From Gorsachius magnificus (lineage: Eukaryota; Chordata; Aves; Pelecaniformes; Ardeidae): a stretch of DNA of 64,000 bases. The position numbers and the translations under genes were made by a program. This document shows, one piece after another, positions 51,256 to 63,200 of this stretch. The stretch covers positions 69,244,054-69,308,053 of the forward strand of contig CM067081.1 of NCBI GenBank assembly GCA_034008185.1. The letters are read 5' to 3'. Below the pieces are notes generated by a model that was not told the origin of the DNA, did not search any database, and saw nothing but the letters and a program-made list of their open reading frames with translations. Positions within the stretch are counted from its first letter, which is position 1. Each line of letters begins with the position of its first letter.

Positions 51256-51693
51256 TTCGGACTTTGACACGGATCGGTGAGGGCAGAGACACCAGGTACC
51301 CTGTGCTGAAGTCCTCCAGCAGCTTCCCAGAAGTGTCCCTCCATCACAGGTCAAATCATCTCAGGAGTCTTGCGATCTTCACTCAGCTGAGATACCTCTT
51401 TGATGGTTACGCAGGTGTGAAACACAGTATGGCAGCACAGGGGTATTTTCCCCGCGCTGTGCCTTTTCAGCAGCCAGCTCTGCAGCTCACTCCAGGGCAG
51501 CGGAAAGCAAGCAATCACCTCAAATTCATCTTTGTTATTTAAACCCAGGATCATGTGAGATGATCTTTTCCGAGGCTCAGCATAGAAGGTATCTTAAAAA
51601 GGTGCTTCAGCATGGTCTCTTCCTTCAGAGCGAATGGGCAGCCCTTCTACCAAAAGGCAGCTGTTGTTGTTGCTTCTGACAAAGGGTGTCCTT
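51256..51693 (-). other. Candidate 5' leader of the opsin coding exon, with splice acceptor
   Basis: Reading the minus strand, a long pyrimidine stretch ending TATTTTCAG reaches 51694. This is a strong acceptor that would make 51693 the first base of the coding exon, giving a 438-base leader before the opsin ATG. The leader contains several upstream ATGs. One opens a 67-codon frame (51554-51351) that closes about 95 bases before the opsin start; it resembles no known protein and could dampen translation if the leader is real. The acceptor is seen directly; its use is inferred. Confidence 0.45.
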
Positions 51694-54600
51694 CTGAAAA
51701 TAGAGAAGAAAAATGGTAAAAACAAAACAACCTTTTCCATACCAAGACCAAAAAGTAGGTACATAATTTACTAACAGTTTCTCCCTTCTTGAACCGTAAC
51801 AAATATTTCTCAGTCTTTTCAGTTTTCTCTCTCATTTTCAACAGAAAAGCCAGTTTGTTGACATTTCCTTGGCTGCTCTAAACAGTTTTTCCCTAGCCCA
51901 CAGTTTAGCACACAGAAGGCTATTTGCACCTTTCTAGCAAAGTTGCTCGGGTGAGAAAATGCATGGGAAGACACACCTTTCGCAACAGCTTCCCAGAGGA
52001 AGAACTGTATCTTCCCCTACGTTAAGTCAGTCCACACCAAGTGAAGCTCCAGTCTTGGCTATGCCCTAATTAAAATGATGAAAATTTTAGTAGGAGGAGA
52101 AAGTACTTCTTTACCTGGAAAGACTAATTTCAAGCACAGTCCCTGAAGCTCTCCTGTGCTTATAAAGGCTGGCAGAGCTGTGGTATCAATTTCACTTCTC
52201 CCACGTTTACCAGTGGACAGATGTTCTCCTTCATTATTTATAAAGCAGCCAAACACCCAAAGCTTCGCAGCTCTCTCCCACCACAGACATGAATTTGTAC
52301 ACCCGCACGCAGTGAACACACTTGGGATGCGTACGTTGGGAAGCAACAGTGCTGGATGTGGATGCGTGCCTGCCCAGCCAGCCTTCTGCATGGTTGCAGG
52401 TAGATTCTGCACAGACATTTCTATAAAAATGAAGATGGATATAGATAATGTGTGTGTGTATATATGCAGGAATTTCCACTCCTCGGTGCAAATTGCATGA
52501 TATCCATAGCTTGCTGATCTAAAAAATAAGAAACTTTTCTTTTGTGAGTCATGTGCCCCTAGAATGATGACACACATTTTAAAACAGAGCACCTTCTGTA
52601 TTACTCCCGACCACTGCTTTTTGGAAATTGTCTTGTAGGAAAAGATATGTTAACCAGCTGGAAAAACAAGGGTTCAAAGTTTACTGAAGACACAGCAGTT
52701 GTTTGGGTTTTTTAATTTTATCATATTTTTGTGTCATGGTGAACATTTACAGCAAGTATTTCTTCTGACTATTTCCCTACTTTCACAAAGTCACAGTGCC
52801 AAGTATGTCTCGTTATCACAGTGATTTTGAACTCAAATGTGTACAGTCTGTCTTCACTTTCTCTTCTGATGAGTGAATTACCTACACTTTGCAGACCTTC
52901 TACTGCTTGGTCATTGACAATCTGAAGTGCTGATGCTTTCTGGTTTTTTTCCCCCATTTAGGAGTACATGGGAATTCAGATGGATAAGGGTCTCAGGTAG
53001 TGTATCTAAGGGAAAGAACATTTGAAATCCTCTTTCTATCATTTTGGAAAAAAAAAATTATACCCTGCCCAGTTCCGGTTGCAGGTTATAGAAGGAAACT
53101 AACTGGGGCTAACCATCAATATACTTTAAATTTACTCATAATACTATTTAAAGGAACAGAAAAGTTTAGTGGAACAAAACACAAATTAAATAAGAGCTGA
53201 TTAAAAAATGTGATGCTGAGCATTCCTCAGTCACTAATGTGTGTTTAGTACGACTGAAAAGGCAAATAGCTGCACTTTTTTTTTTGGTAGGAAAAAAGCA
53301 TGGGTGGCAATGTGCTGAAGGAGAGCTTCAGAAGGAAGAATTCACTGGAAAATGAGATGTACAGTGAAATAAACTCAGTAAGTAATCATTTGTAGATTTT
53401 TTATGTAATAATTCTGCTTACACCCTAGCTTCTACCAAGTTAATCTACTCTTTTTCCATCACTTCAAATACAGTTTTGTCTAATCTGTTTGCACGTGAAT
53501 GTTTATTGAGGAGTGCAACTAAGGTAAGGTCAGTTCTATCTGCTCCTCCCTTCTGCAGAGCATATTGCAGGATCTGGCTTCAAAATCTGAAGAAACTTAA
53601 CTCTGATTTACATGCAGACTAATTTCAGTTACAGATGCAATTTTTTTTTTCCAAGCTGAACTGGCTACACCTAGATAATCTGTAGCAAAGATTAGAGTGT
53701 GCCATCATAAATGTTTCTATGTGGGAATTAACTTCACCAGAATAATCACAGGCAAAGGGTCTGAATAATATTGTTGTTAAAGCATCACAGCCTCGGTGTT
53801 AGACAAAGCCAAAGGTTATAACCCCCTTAGCAACTAAAACTAACTTTATATATGTATCTCTATTAAGCTCAAAATATAAATAATACAATGCAGATCTTTC
53901 ACACACAGTCACATACAACCTGCATTCTTAAAGACATATTAAGAGTTTGTATTTACAGTGCTTCTAAAGGGACATTTACTCCCTGGATGGGCTTCAGCTG
54001 ACCAAAATTTAGCAGTCTGACACAGCCCAGGGCCTGGGTCATTTCTCCACTGACCGCAACCCACCCAACGTCAGCGGGATGAGCCCTGCCCTGGTGTGGC
54101 AGGGAAGGATGCCTTAGCACCCGGGCAAGAGGAGCAGGCCCTGGCAATTCAGTGTAAGACACATTTTAAAAAGCTATTACCCATGCTGTGAGGGTCAAGC
54201 CATGCAGCTGCTTGAAATCAAAAGCTGACAAAAAGGACGCATGAAAATGTGCTTCAAAAAGTTTGGAGTGAACTTAAGAGACAGGAGTCTGCAGAGGGAA
54301 ACCCCTGAAGATCTGGGATGTGTGGGAGTAAGTCTCTTATTAGTAGCTCATGTATAAAGCGCTAAGTTTTTTACACCTTTGGATGAAGTACAAACCAAAT
54401 TCAGATTTCAATAAAGCTTCTAAACTCCCATTAAAATCCCTTGAGGAATGGGTCTAATTCTTACCTAATGAACTCAATCATTTACTGAATAATTTAACTG
54501 AACATTTAACTGAATAATACACATTATTGCTGAAAACCACCCAAGGATGGGCTTGTGTGCTTGAAGGTTCACTTGATTTTTTTTTTTTTTATTTTTTTTT

Positions 54601-56392
54601 TTCTCCAGACAGACAGCTTGGTTTAACAGAGGTTACTTTGCAACTCTGCCAACCCTGTCTTACAGGTGACACTCTGTGCTCCCCAAGTCTCCACAATCTA
54701 GCAGGACATCCTGACCTCTCCTAATTTCTAGCAAACTCAGGAGCTTGCAGGACCGAGCTCTAATTCTGCCAATGCTGCTTCTCAGAAAAATGTTAAAAAA
54801 AAAAAAAAAAACAACCACCAAATAAACAGTAAAACCTACAACTGCATTCAGAACAAATAAATGAGTATCCAATTTGTCTCCTTGAATTCATTCGAGTTGA
54901 TGTGGGACAGAAAACATACCTAAAGTGATACAAAGCATATGGCCAGGTGAAACAGGCCAAAAGTTCATTTAACTTTGCCAGTTATTAAATGCTTCATCTG
55001 TTAACCGGTTCTGACAGTAGTAATCTAAAGATACAGCAGAACAGACACCCATCACTGCTTGCACTTTTCTCTGAAGCAGTCTGTTGGAAAAAAAGGTTTC
55101 AGAAGATGTTATATCAGCTTCTGGGAACACGGGCATTAATACTGAGAGCGTGAGGCTTCTTTTTGCACTTGCCACCATGCATTAGTTTGAGCAGTATCCT
55201 ACGCCAGTGAAGCTGGTTTTCCTTTCTCACTTTGCCCCAAAATAAGTACTAGCTTACTGAACATATTAGCTTTGAGGGTTTAGGATTGCTCTGGGGTTTT
55301 TCTTTTCTTCAGTTAACTTGTTCATTATTTCTAATTGGCAGATTCTTTACCACCTTCCCTTGCAAAGTTGTGCAACATGCCAAAGATGATGCTTGATTCA
55401 CATGAAACATATAACAGCTGATAAAATTGCATAAAACAAAACCAAACTTCAATATAATTTTTCTAAAAAAATTACATTACTCTGACATCATAGTTACATT
55501 ATTCTCTTGTGATACAGAGGAGCTATAAACAAACCTTGTATTTACATATGCACACAGCCTTCATCAGCCTGTTGTTGAGTTCATATTAAAATCAATTTTT
55601 AAAATAGTGATTTTCCTTCAGTTATGAACTTAGCTTTCTACTGAAAAGTTAAAATTTGAAAATACACATAAAATTTCAAAGACATTCCCAGCTGAAATTT
55701 TATGAAGGAGGAATTGATTTTTTGACCCAATGCCAGAACTGTGCCAGGAATACTCTATTTTTAGAGTTTTTATACACTAAACCTTGTTTACCAGATCAGA
55801 AACCGACTTATTCCTAACCGCAAGCAACCACAATCAGCAGTATCACCTGAAAGGATTTTTCCAAACGCAGCTGGAAGATGGGGGCCTGCATGGGACTTTG
55901 CAACACTGAAGACAAAATGCTTGGGACTATTTTTTTTCCATGCCCTAAGTCACACTGTTAGATGTCAAGAGACCCATAGGTAGGTCTTGAGAAGTAATCT
56001 AGAAAACAGAGGAGGCTCCAGATGTTTACGTATCCCCCAGCTCCCAAAACTGTGGGAGAACCTCTCACACTGTGCAGACTCTTAGACTTACTTTTAGGAA
56101 TTCACATCCAGGAAGAAGACAAACATGAAAAGGAGAACATGACAAGTGCGGAATACATGCAACGGCGCCCACCGCTGTTCAACACACTTGAAGCCATGCT
56201 ATTTACTCGAGGGAAAATTCTAGCAGTGTGGTAAAACAGCGTGAGAAACCCCTGAAGCATTGCTTTTAAAATAAAAGCTACTTTTTCATAGCATTTTAGA
56301 AGTTAAGGCAACCCCTCCTCTGTGCGAAGAGGATTTTTTTTTTTTTTTCTTTTTTGCACAGAAATGGCTATGCTAAGAGTAAATGAGACGGA
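51694..56392. other. Upstream stretch, candidate first intron of the opsin gene
   Basis: Between the candidate acceptor at 51694 and the CpG island I see only AT-rich sequence with homopolymer runs (poly-T at about 54577-54601, poly-A at about 54797-54813, poly-T at 56333). A 177-codon open frame on the minus strand at 52592-52059 has no recognisable domain. Confidence 0.45.
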
Positions 56393-56563
56393 GCCATTCC
56401 CGGGCCGCGCTGCAGCGATGGGAAGCGCCTCTTGGGAGACTCCTCCGGGACGGCAGCAGCAGAGGCAGGAGCGAGCCCCTTCCAAACACCGCATCAAGCA
56501 CAAAACCCTCTTCAGCCAACACCAGCGCGGGGTTTCTCCTTCACAAACTTTTTCCACACTTAA

Positions 56564-56564
<1 letters not shown>

Positions 56565-56595
<31 letters not shown>
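56565..56595 (+). repeat. 31-base poly-G run in the CpG island
   Basis: Thirty-one consecutive G residues are followed by TGGGAGGGAGGG. Such a run can fold into G-quadruplexes and is unstable in replication and hard to sequence, so its exact length may be an assembly estimate. On the minus (opsin) strand it reads as poly-C. Confidence 0.97.
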
Positions 56596-56596
<1 letters not shown>

Positions 56597-56813
56597 GGGA
56601 GGGAGGGAACACACATACTGGCATAGAAAAGTGGCAGAAAAACCCACCTGCATGTCTGTCACCCGCAGCAACCCCGGGTCAAAAAGCTCCCCGGCCCGGG
56701 AGGGCGTCCGCGCGCGCGGAGCCCCCCCGGGCTGCGCCCCACCGCCCCACCCCCCCCCGACTCCGCCCTGCCGGCCCCTCCCGCCGATCCCCCGCGCCCG
56801 CGGAGCTGGCAGG

Positions 56814-56824
56814 GCGCTTACTTT
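56814..56824 (-). other. Candidate splice donor of a noncoding first exon
   Basis: On the minus strand the sequence GGAAA|GTAAGCG puts a near-consensus donor at 56821-56820 within the CpG island. Joined to the acceptor at 51694 it would remove a 5.1-kb intron and give the opsin mRNA an untranslated first exon. Transcription is not shown by the sequence alone. Confidence 0.35.
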
Positions 56825-57260
56825 CCGGGGGACGCGGTTGGGCTCGTTCGTTCGCCCGCCCGCTTCTTTCTCCTTCTTCTCCCCGCCCGGACGGGCTGAG
56901 AAGGCATCCAACTTCGGGATGGCGGGGGAGAATAAATAGATTATTTTTTTTTTTTAATAAACTGAAAAAGAAATAAAAAGCAGAATGCCGAGGCACGGCT
57001 TGCACCCCTCCCCGCGCAGCCCCCGGAGCCGCCGCGCTCCGCCCGCGCAGGGGCGGTGCTGCAGCCCGGGCCGCCCCCGCCCGGGCCCGGGGCACCGGAG
57101 GAGGGGGCAAGCGGGGGATGGGGGGCGGGTTTCGTACTCAGCGCCCCAAATTTTGGGAGCCTCCCCCGCTCCCTGCTGCAGGGGTGCTCCCCTCCTGCAC
57201 CCCCCCCGGGTCTGCCAGGGCACCTCTGGTCGTGGGGCAGGGCTACACAGAAAGGGTGGG

Positions 57261-59636
57261 CTGTGCGCTCTTCTTCGCACTCCTACTGCTGTAAAAGACC
57301 TTTTTTTTTTTTTTTTTGTAAGCAAGCAGGTATAGATACCTGTCCAGCAACAGACAGGAATGCAATTTAAAAATGTGTCAAAGACATAACAGACATCTCG
57401 TGTGTAATTTATCGGTCATCCGCTTTGCCTGTGTTTTCCACATATATCTTTACATTTTTAAGCGTTTACAGATGGAACAGGCACTGTGGTTACTGTGTGC
57501 TGAAATCTGTGTTTTCAGCAATACGTGTATCACAGAAATAGCGTACAGCTTGAAAACTCGGCAATAGTGTGTCTTTCTGTTGCTACTACTACCTCCTATT
57601 ACTCTTTTAGACTTCTACTGCTCTGGGCTTTCTACAGGAGAAAAAAGCCCTAGGGGAATGAATTGCTGGATAAAAACACTAGAGGAAAAATATCCTGGAG
57701 TATACCTTGCGCTCTTGAACATCTCTTGTTGAACCGCTCTGGTTCATGCTGAACTTCTGAAGAGAGTCTTTTAAATTTGTGGATCACATCTAAAGCCTGT
57801 AAAGTGATCATCACAGTCATATTATTCCACCTCAGATAGATCTAACCTTTTGTCTGATCACACTTGTCAGCTTTTTTACCCTCTCTGGCTTAAAGAGAGG
57901 CAAACTGATGCACCTATCTTTATAGAAAAACAGCCTAGCAAGAAAGATGCTGTGGAGTGTCTTCAAAAAATGTCTTCCCTGGTGGGGGGACTAATAACTA
58001 ATATCTTGTTAGTACTAATAACAAGATTTTACTCCAAAATTCAGCTTAAGTAAAACTATTTCATTAAATAAAGTAAGAATTCTCAGAAGAAATAAATCAG
58101 GAATACATCTAATACCATCATCTTCTGAAAATACACAATATCACAGTTTTGCTGATTAGATCTCCATGGTAAACTACTAATTGCTTCTCCCAGAATGCAA
58201 AAACAAACGCAAAAATAATGTGCTAATGTCACATCCAAAAAGCGCAGGAACGTACCTCCTGTAGAGATGCCTAACTACAAATAAAAATATACAGGGTCAT
58301 TTTTTCCCTGACACTTATAAAATGTGTACCTCTGAAATTCTCCCTTATGGCGTCTAGTTACAAAAACAACCACAGCTACCAAATGCACACACTTCTAATA
58401 ACGTTTCAGCAGCATGAAAATGGGCTTCTACAGCTGTTAAATTGTACTTCATCACCTGGTGCAATGTCAGATGAAACCGCTTACTAAAGATAGCTGGCTT
58501 GAAAAATGGCTTGAAATTCATTTACCCGTTATGAACTTGGAAGTTTTCAAAAAGTGGGTTGTACCAACGAAAGAACTTGTCCACACAAACAAATGGTCCG
58601 GCAGTTTACGTAGCTGATTCATCGAATCTCCTTTTGTTCCACAGACTATGATTCAGAGCAGTTTGGCAGCATTACTAATTGCCAGCGCGTGTCAGTGATG
58701 AGCAGGCAGGCCACTGTGCTCTGGATGCTCTCCATTTGGGATTGTGATTCTGAGGTCCTGGTGGTTCTTCAGAAATTAAACTGGGGCATTTGATTTCAAG
58801 TCCTTGTTTTGTTTAACAACAACAAAAAAAATTGCTACCAACTCCCATGAATTTGCTGCTTACCCCCTGCTTCCAAACAAATATTGTTTTAGTAAAGTCT
58901 CTAATACCATACAAAGGGACAGTAAATGAAGCAAGTGGGGAGCAACACTGAGAGCAGCTGCTGTTGCATTCCCCCGGTGCAGCAGTCAAAAGCTGCATCT
59001 GTACTGTCCTTCATGGCAATGCTCAAAAGCTCACCACACCGGCTCCCTGGCTCCAGCAGCTGGAGATGTGTAGCGAGGTGGAGAACTGGGTGTTGACCAA
59101 CATGTGAAGCCAGGTGGACAGACAAGGGATGAGGATTCATGTGTGAAGCTGAGATTGTGTCTGTATGCTGATTATATCCTGCTTTCAGAAGCTGCCCTTA
59201 AATTTGAAAGAACATAAGAGATCTTTACGTTGCTTTCTTAACATTCCTATGGGAATTGCTTTTGGTGTCCTCATTTATAATCTCTCTAACTTTCCCATTG
59301 CTCTTTGAGAAAGACCCGGTTAGTCCAGCTTGACACTAGGGGTAACATCCACTCTGACTATTTCCTGACTATTTCCCTGGTTTTACTAAAAAGACTTCAA
59401 ATTTGCATCAGTCATCATCATTGCACTGGCTTAACGTGCGATGTTGAGTGGTCGCTTAGCTCAGTGACATACTCTGCATACCCTGAAATACTGGAGTGGT
59501 GACAGGTTACATGGTTTCACCAAGCAGCTGTTTCACTAAAAGTGGAACCATTTTGTTCTGCATGACAGGGTTAAAATAAGGAGAAACCATAAGGGAAAGG
59601 GAGGGAAACTCTTCCCTTCTGCCTGTCCACAGCTGC
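57261..59636. other. Intergenic stretch, nothing recognised
   Basis: Downstream of the CpG island on the plus strand, a poly-T run (about 57301-57317) is followed by ordinary AT-rich sequence. No exon of a divergent gene was identified. Confidence 0.5.
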
Positions 59637-60235
59637 TGTGGTTTAACCTGGCTGGCAACTAAGCACCACGCAGCCTCTCGCTCACTCCCCCCCCTCCCTC
59701 AGTGGGATGGGGGAGAGAATCGGAGAAAAGAAAAAAAAAAAGTAAGACCCGTGGGTTGAGATAGAGACAGTTTAATAAGAGAGAAGAATAACAATAATAA
59801 TAATAATAATAATGGTAAGAAAATATACAGAATATATAAAACAAGTGATGCACAATGCAATTGCTCACCACCCACTGACCGATGCCCAGCCCGTCCCGAG
59901 CCACGATCACTCCCCCTGAGCCATGATCACACAGCCCGAGCTGCAACCACTCTGCCCGCGACCGACCGATCGATTAACCCCCCCCGAGCATGACGTTATA
60001 TGGTATGGAATAGCTCTTTGGACAGCTTGGGTCCTAGCTGTGCTGTACTCCCAGCTTGTTATGCACCTGGCCGAGCAGGAGAAGCTCAAAAAGTCCTTGA
60101 GTAGTCTGAGCACTACTTGGCAACAACTAAAACCGTCAGTGTGTTATCAACATTCTTCTAGTACTAAATCCAAAGCACAGCACTATGCTAGCTTCTGTGA
60201 AGAAAATTAACTCTATCCCAGCTGAAACCAGGACA
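59637..60235. mobile_element. Solo LTR of an avian endogenous retrovirus, copy 2
   Basis: Same family and same relative orientation as the copy at 7015-7552. It starts TGTGGTTTAACCTGG, ends AACCAGGACA, and is flanked by the 5-bp repeat GCTGC (59632-59636 and 60236-60240). It is about 60 bases longer than copy 1, partly through an A-run and an (AAT)n expansion near 59789-59812. The ATTAAA-like signal (reverse of 'tttaataagag' near 59770) would suit transcription on the minus strand, but direction is not proven. No internal retroviral genes are adjacent. Confidence 0.88.
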
Positions 60236-63200
60236 GCTGCAAACATTTATAATTCTTAAAATCCTTACCGCAAAGGTATTTACCAATGAATACCGGAAGC
60301 TAAATCAAAGTATCCTCAGATTTATCACAGTATCTCATAGCCTATACCATGAAACCCCACTAGTTGATTGCTTACAAAAAATGGCAGCAGATAACAAATG
60401 CATTGGCCTCGATTCCATATTTAGATGTTTTGGATGGCATAGATTTCACAGTTTGTGAGTCTGAAGAGAGAACAGTTGATGTGAGCCCAAGATTGAAATT
60501 GCTCATAATCTCCTTATTCTGCACAAAGCATATGCTGACAAGAGTCTAAAAGCAGCTACTAAAATTTAGGGTTAGATACAAAAATTTAGTCATTCCGGTT
60601 TGGGAATTAAGAGATAAGAGTGTATTGCATCGTAATAAAACCACCGTCAGAAGTTTTTGAAATGCCTTTTTGAACAGCGTGGAGGAAGATTATTTCTTGT
60701 AAACTAAGAGAGAATTTGTGAGTCGAACCCCATTTTCTTTACCTAGAAACAATCTTTAGGTTCAGTTACCCACACAGAGGTATCTAACATGCTTTGAGAC
60801 ATCCCCGAGAATCCCGTCCAACCCTTTTCTGCTAAACCAGAGGAGTGTGAGTCTCCCAAAGGTGGTTTAATAAAAGTCATTATCTGTATTTGAGACAAGA
60901 ACTTGTGTGCATAAGGCTTATCTAATTTTCCAATTATACTATCTGGCCTAATAAAATATGTTACCTCTGTCTAGAAACCTTGTCTTACCTGCTCTTTGAC
61001 TACCACAGAAAGAGCAACATGAGCATTCAGTGAGCCAGTTCTTTCAGCTGGTGTCTTGTTTCTGAGGGATAATTTTGCTTAGGCTTCTGCAAGGCTCTGA
61101 AATGCCTAGGTGAACTTCTTCTTCATTTTTGTACTTCATCTGAATTTCTAAATCACAATCAGCTGGTGCCTAATTTACCTACAGATTCTAAAGATGCACC
61201 TAAGTTGTGAGACAGAGAAGCATCTCCCAGGATCTGGATCTAGACAGCAGATCCCAGCTGCTCCCCACCCCCATGGTGTGTGAATGCTAGCTGTGGTCAT
61301 CCCCCTTCTTCTTTCTCTAACCAGTCCCAGTGACACCTCCCCTGCTTGGGGTGACTGAGGGATACTCCAACCTCAGGGGCACCACACAGCAATATCTAGG
61401 CAGGCAGAAGGACTGGACTTTTTCTCTTCCCAGTAGCTTGCTTTCTGAAGGTAATAGTCAATTTAAACCATTCTTTCTGTAGCTTTGCACTTTAATAAAT
61501 GCTTATTTCAGCTTATTTCAAAGTTACCAAAGAAGATCCTATGCCTTTTCTATTCACAACTCATGCCCCGAGTCTTCTGCCACCAGCAGGTAAGGGGAAG
61601 GCAACAGAAAAGTGTTCAGACATCCAGGCACAGAGGTAGAAGTGCCCTCAGAAAGTGTGAGACTTTGGGTAACACAAACGTCTGTGCCTCATTCACTGTT
61701 GTAATGGAGGATATATGAGGAATGTCTTTCTTTGCAGCAGCAAAAGGGAAACCCAGGCAGCAGAAGGAAGTTTTTGTTCAAAAAGGCAGAGTGGGAACTA
61801 TGGAGGAAGCTCAGATTATTAGTTGGGCTTCATCCAACTTCCCTCACTTTTATGCAAGATGGGAGTTGTATTCTTGTTCCCCCTGGGGATCCTGTGTTTC
61901 TCTGACCTACTGTCACCCAGAAAGAAGAGGGCTGACCAAAGCCAAACCGAGGGTGGGAAAGCTTGCATGGCCAGTCCCAAGTGTACAGCACAAGCTCCAT
62001 CCTCCAAATCACTAGCAGCATCTCTCTCTCTCTTTTCCTTGGGTAGCCAAGGGAGGGCACTGCATGCATCGCTGACACTGGTCCTGGGAAGACAGATGTT
62101 CAATGCAGCTGCCAACTGAAGAAAAGCAGAGAAAAAAAAGATCAAAGGACTACAGAAGACAGGTCAGGCACTGTACACATTTGCATTTGTCTGGCAGAGC
62201 TTTTCCCCACCAGAAGTCCCTTGGAGATGTTCTCCATGCTGCCTCATTGCCAGAGTGTGCCCTAGAAAAACAGGTTTATAGGCTTTTCTCTCTCCTTCCA
62301 CACTGTCAGCTCCATCACTCCCAGTGCTCCCACTGGAAATCAGATGAGGCCCAGGGGCACCTTCTGTTTCCCTTGTTGCCTGGCCACAATAAAGGTGGCT
62401 CAGAGACAAGCAGGATTTTGGACTGTCATTTTGCAGTGTGCTAAATTATAAACGCTCAAAAATCACATCAGGCCCCCTCCGACAAAAAGGGCTGTTTGAA
62501 CAAAGGCTTGGTTATCTGAGCCCTCAGCTTGCATCACCCGTCTGGAGATAGGTGTGTGCCTGTGTGTGCATGCAAGCAACAGAGAGAGAGCGGAATATTT
62601 GTGATGCTCTCTGTTCCATATTTAGCTCCTGTGGGCACATCTGTTCCCTGTGTACTCAGGCATTAAATGCTATCCCTAAACAGCCTCCCTAACAGCCTCC
62701 ACTACAGCTGCTTCTTCAGAGTGATCCTACAACCCAACACTTCTCCTCATCAACCACGTCTGCTTCCCAGATTCTCATGTCAGTCCCTCTTGCACCTCAA
62801 GGAGTTTTGTGTCCACCTTATCATAGTCCCAGGGGCTGCAGGAGGCTAAGACACAGACCCAGAGCTCTTCACCCTTGCACCATTTTCTGGTCTGATTTTT
62901 GTTTGAGGAAAGATTTTCTCCTGGGCAATAGAAAGGGAGTACAACTTGTGAGTTTCTGGATTCCTATTCCGAGACCATCTCTTGAGAAGAAGAAGGGGAA
63001 GTGCTATTTTTCTCCAGCTTTACCCTGTCTGGCCACCCTGCCCACCACCAGCGGCTGAGACAAGTGGGTGACAGTCAGAGCTTGTCTGTAATTTGGTAGA
63101 TGGCTGGGGTAGTTTGCTTTCTAACATTATCTCCGGCTGAGCTGAAATCTGGCATCTCACTGCTTATTATAAGACCTGGCAACACACATGTTAATGGAAA

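Larger units (their letters stand above)
56393..57260. promoter_or_regulatory. CpG island, candidate promoter of the opsin gene
   Basis: About 870 bases here are strikingly GC-rich and dense in CG dinucleotides, in contrast to the AT-rich surroundings. This is the usual appearance of a vertebrate CpG-island promoter. It lies about 5 kb upstream of the opsin start codon on the opsin's 5' side. A minus-strand splice donor lies inside it. Several long open frames cross it on both strands, but they are low-complexity (Gly, Pro, Arg runs), overlap each other and resemble no protein I know, so I treat them as composition artefacts. The island could instead serve an unseen divergent or noncoding transcript. 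Confidence 0.7.

Noticed and set aside
51256..51354. N-terminal extension of the opsin frame beyond Met at 51255
   Set aside because: The frame opens only at a TTG and the extra residues are unlike opsin N-termini; the ATG giving MNHTWTNN with glycosylation sites is the better start.
52059..52592. 177-codon minus-strand open frame upstream of the opsin
   Set aside because: No recognisable domain and no conserved features; it is more likely chance within the candidate 5' intron.
56303..57370. Several overlapping open frames of 100-205 codons across the CpG island on both strands
   Set aside because: They consist of Gly, Pro, Arg and Phe runs caused by poly-G, poly-T and GC-rich sequence, overlap each other on both strands, and show no domain or homolog I recognise.
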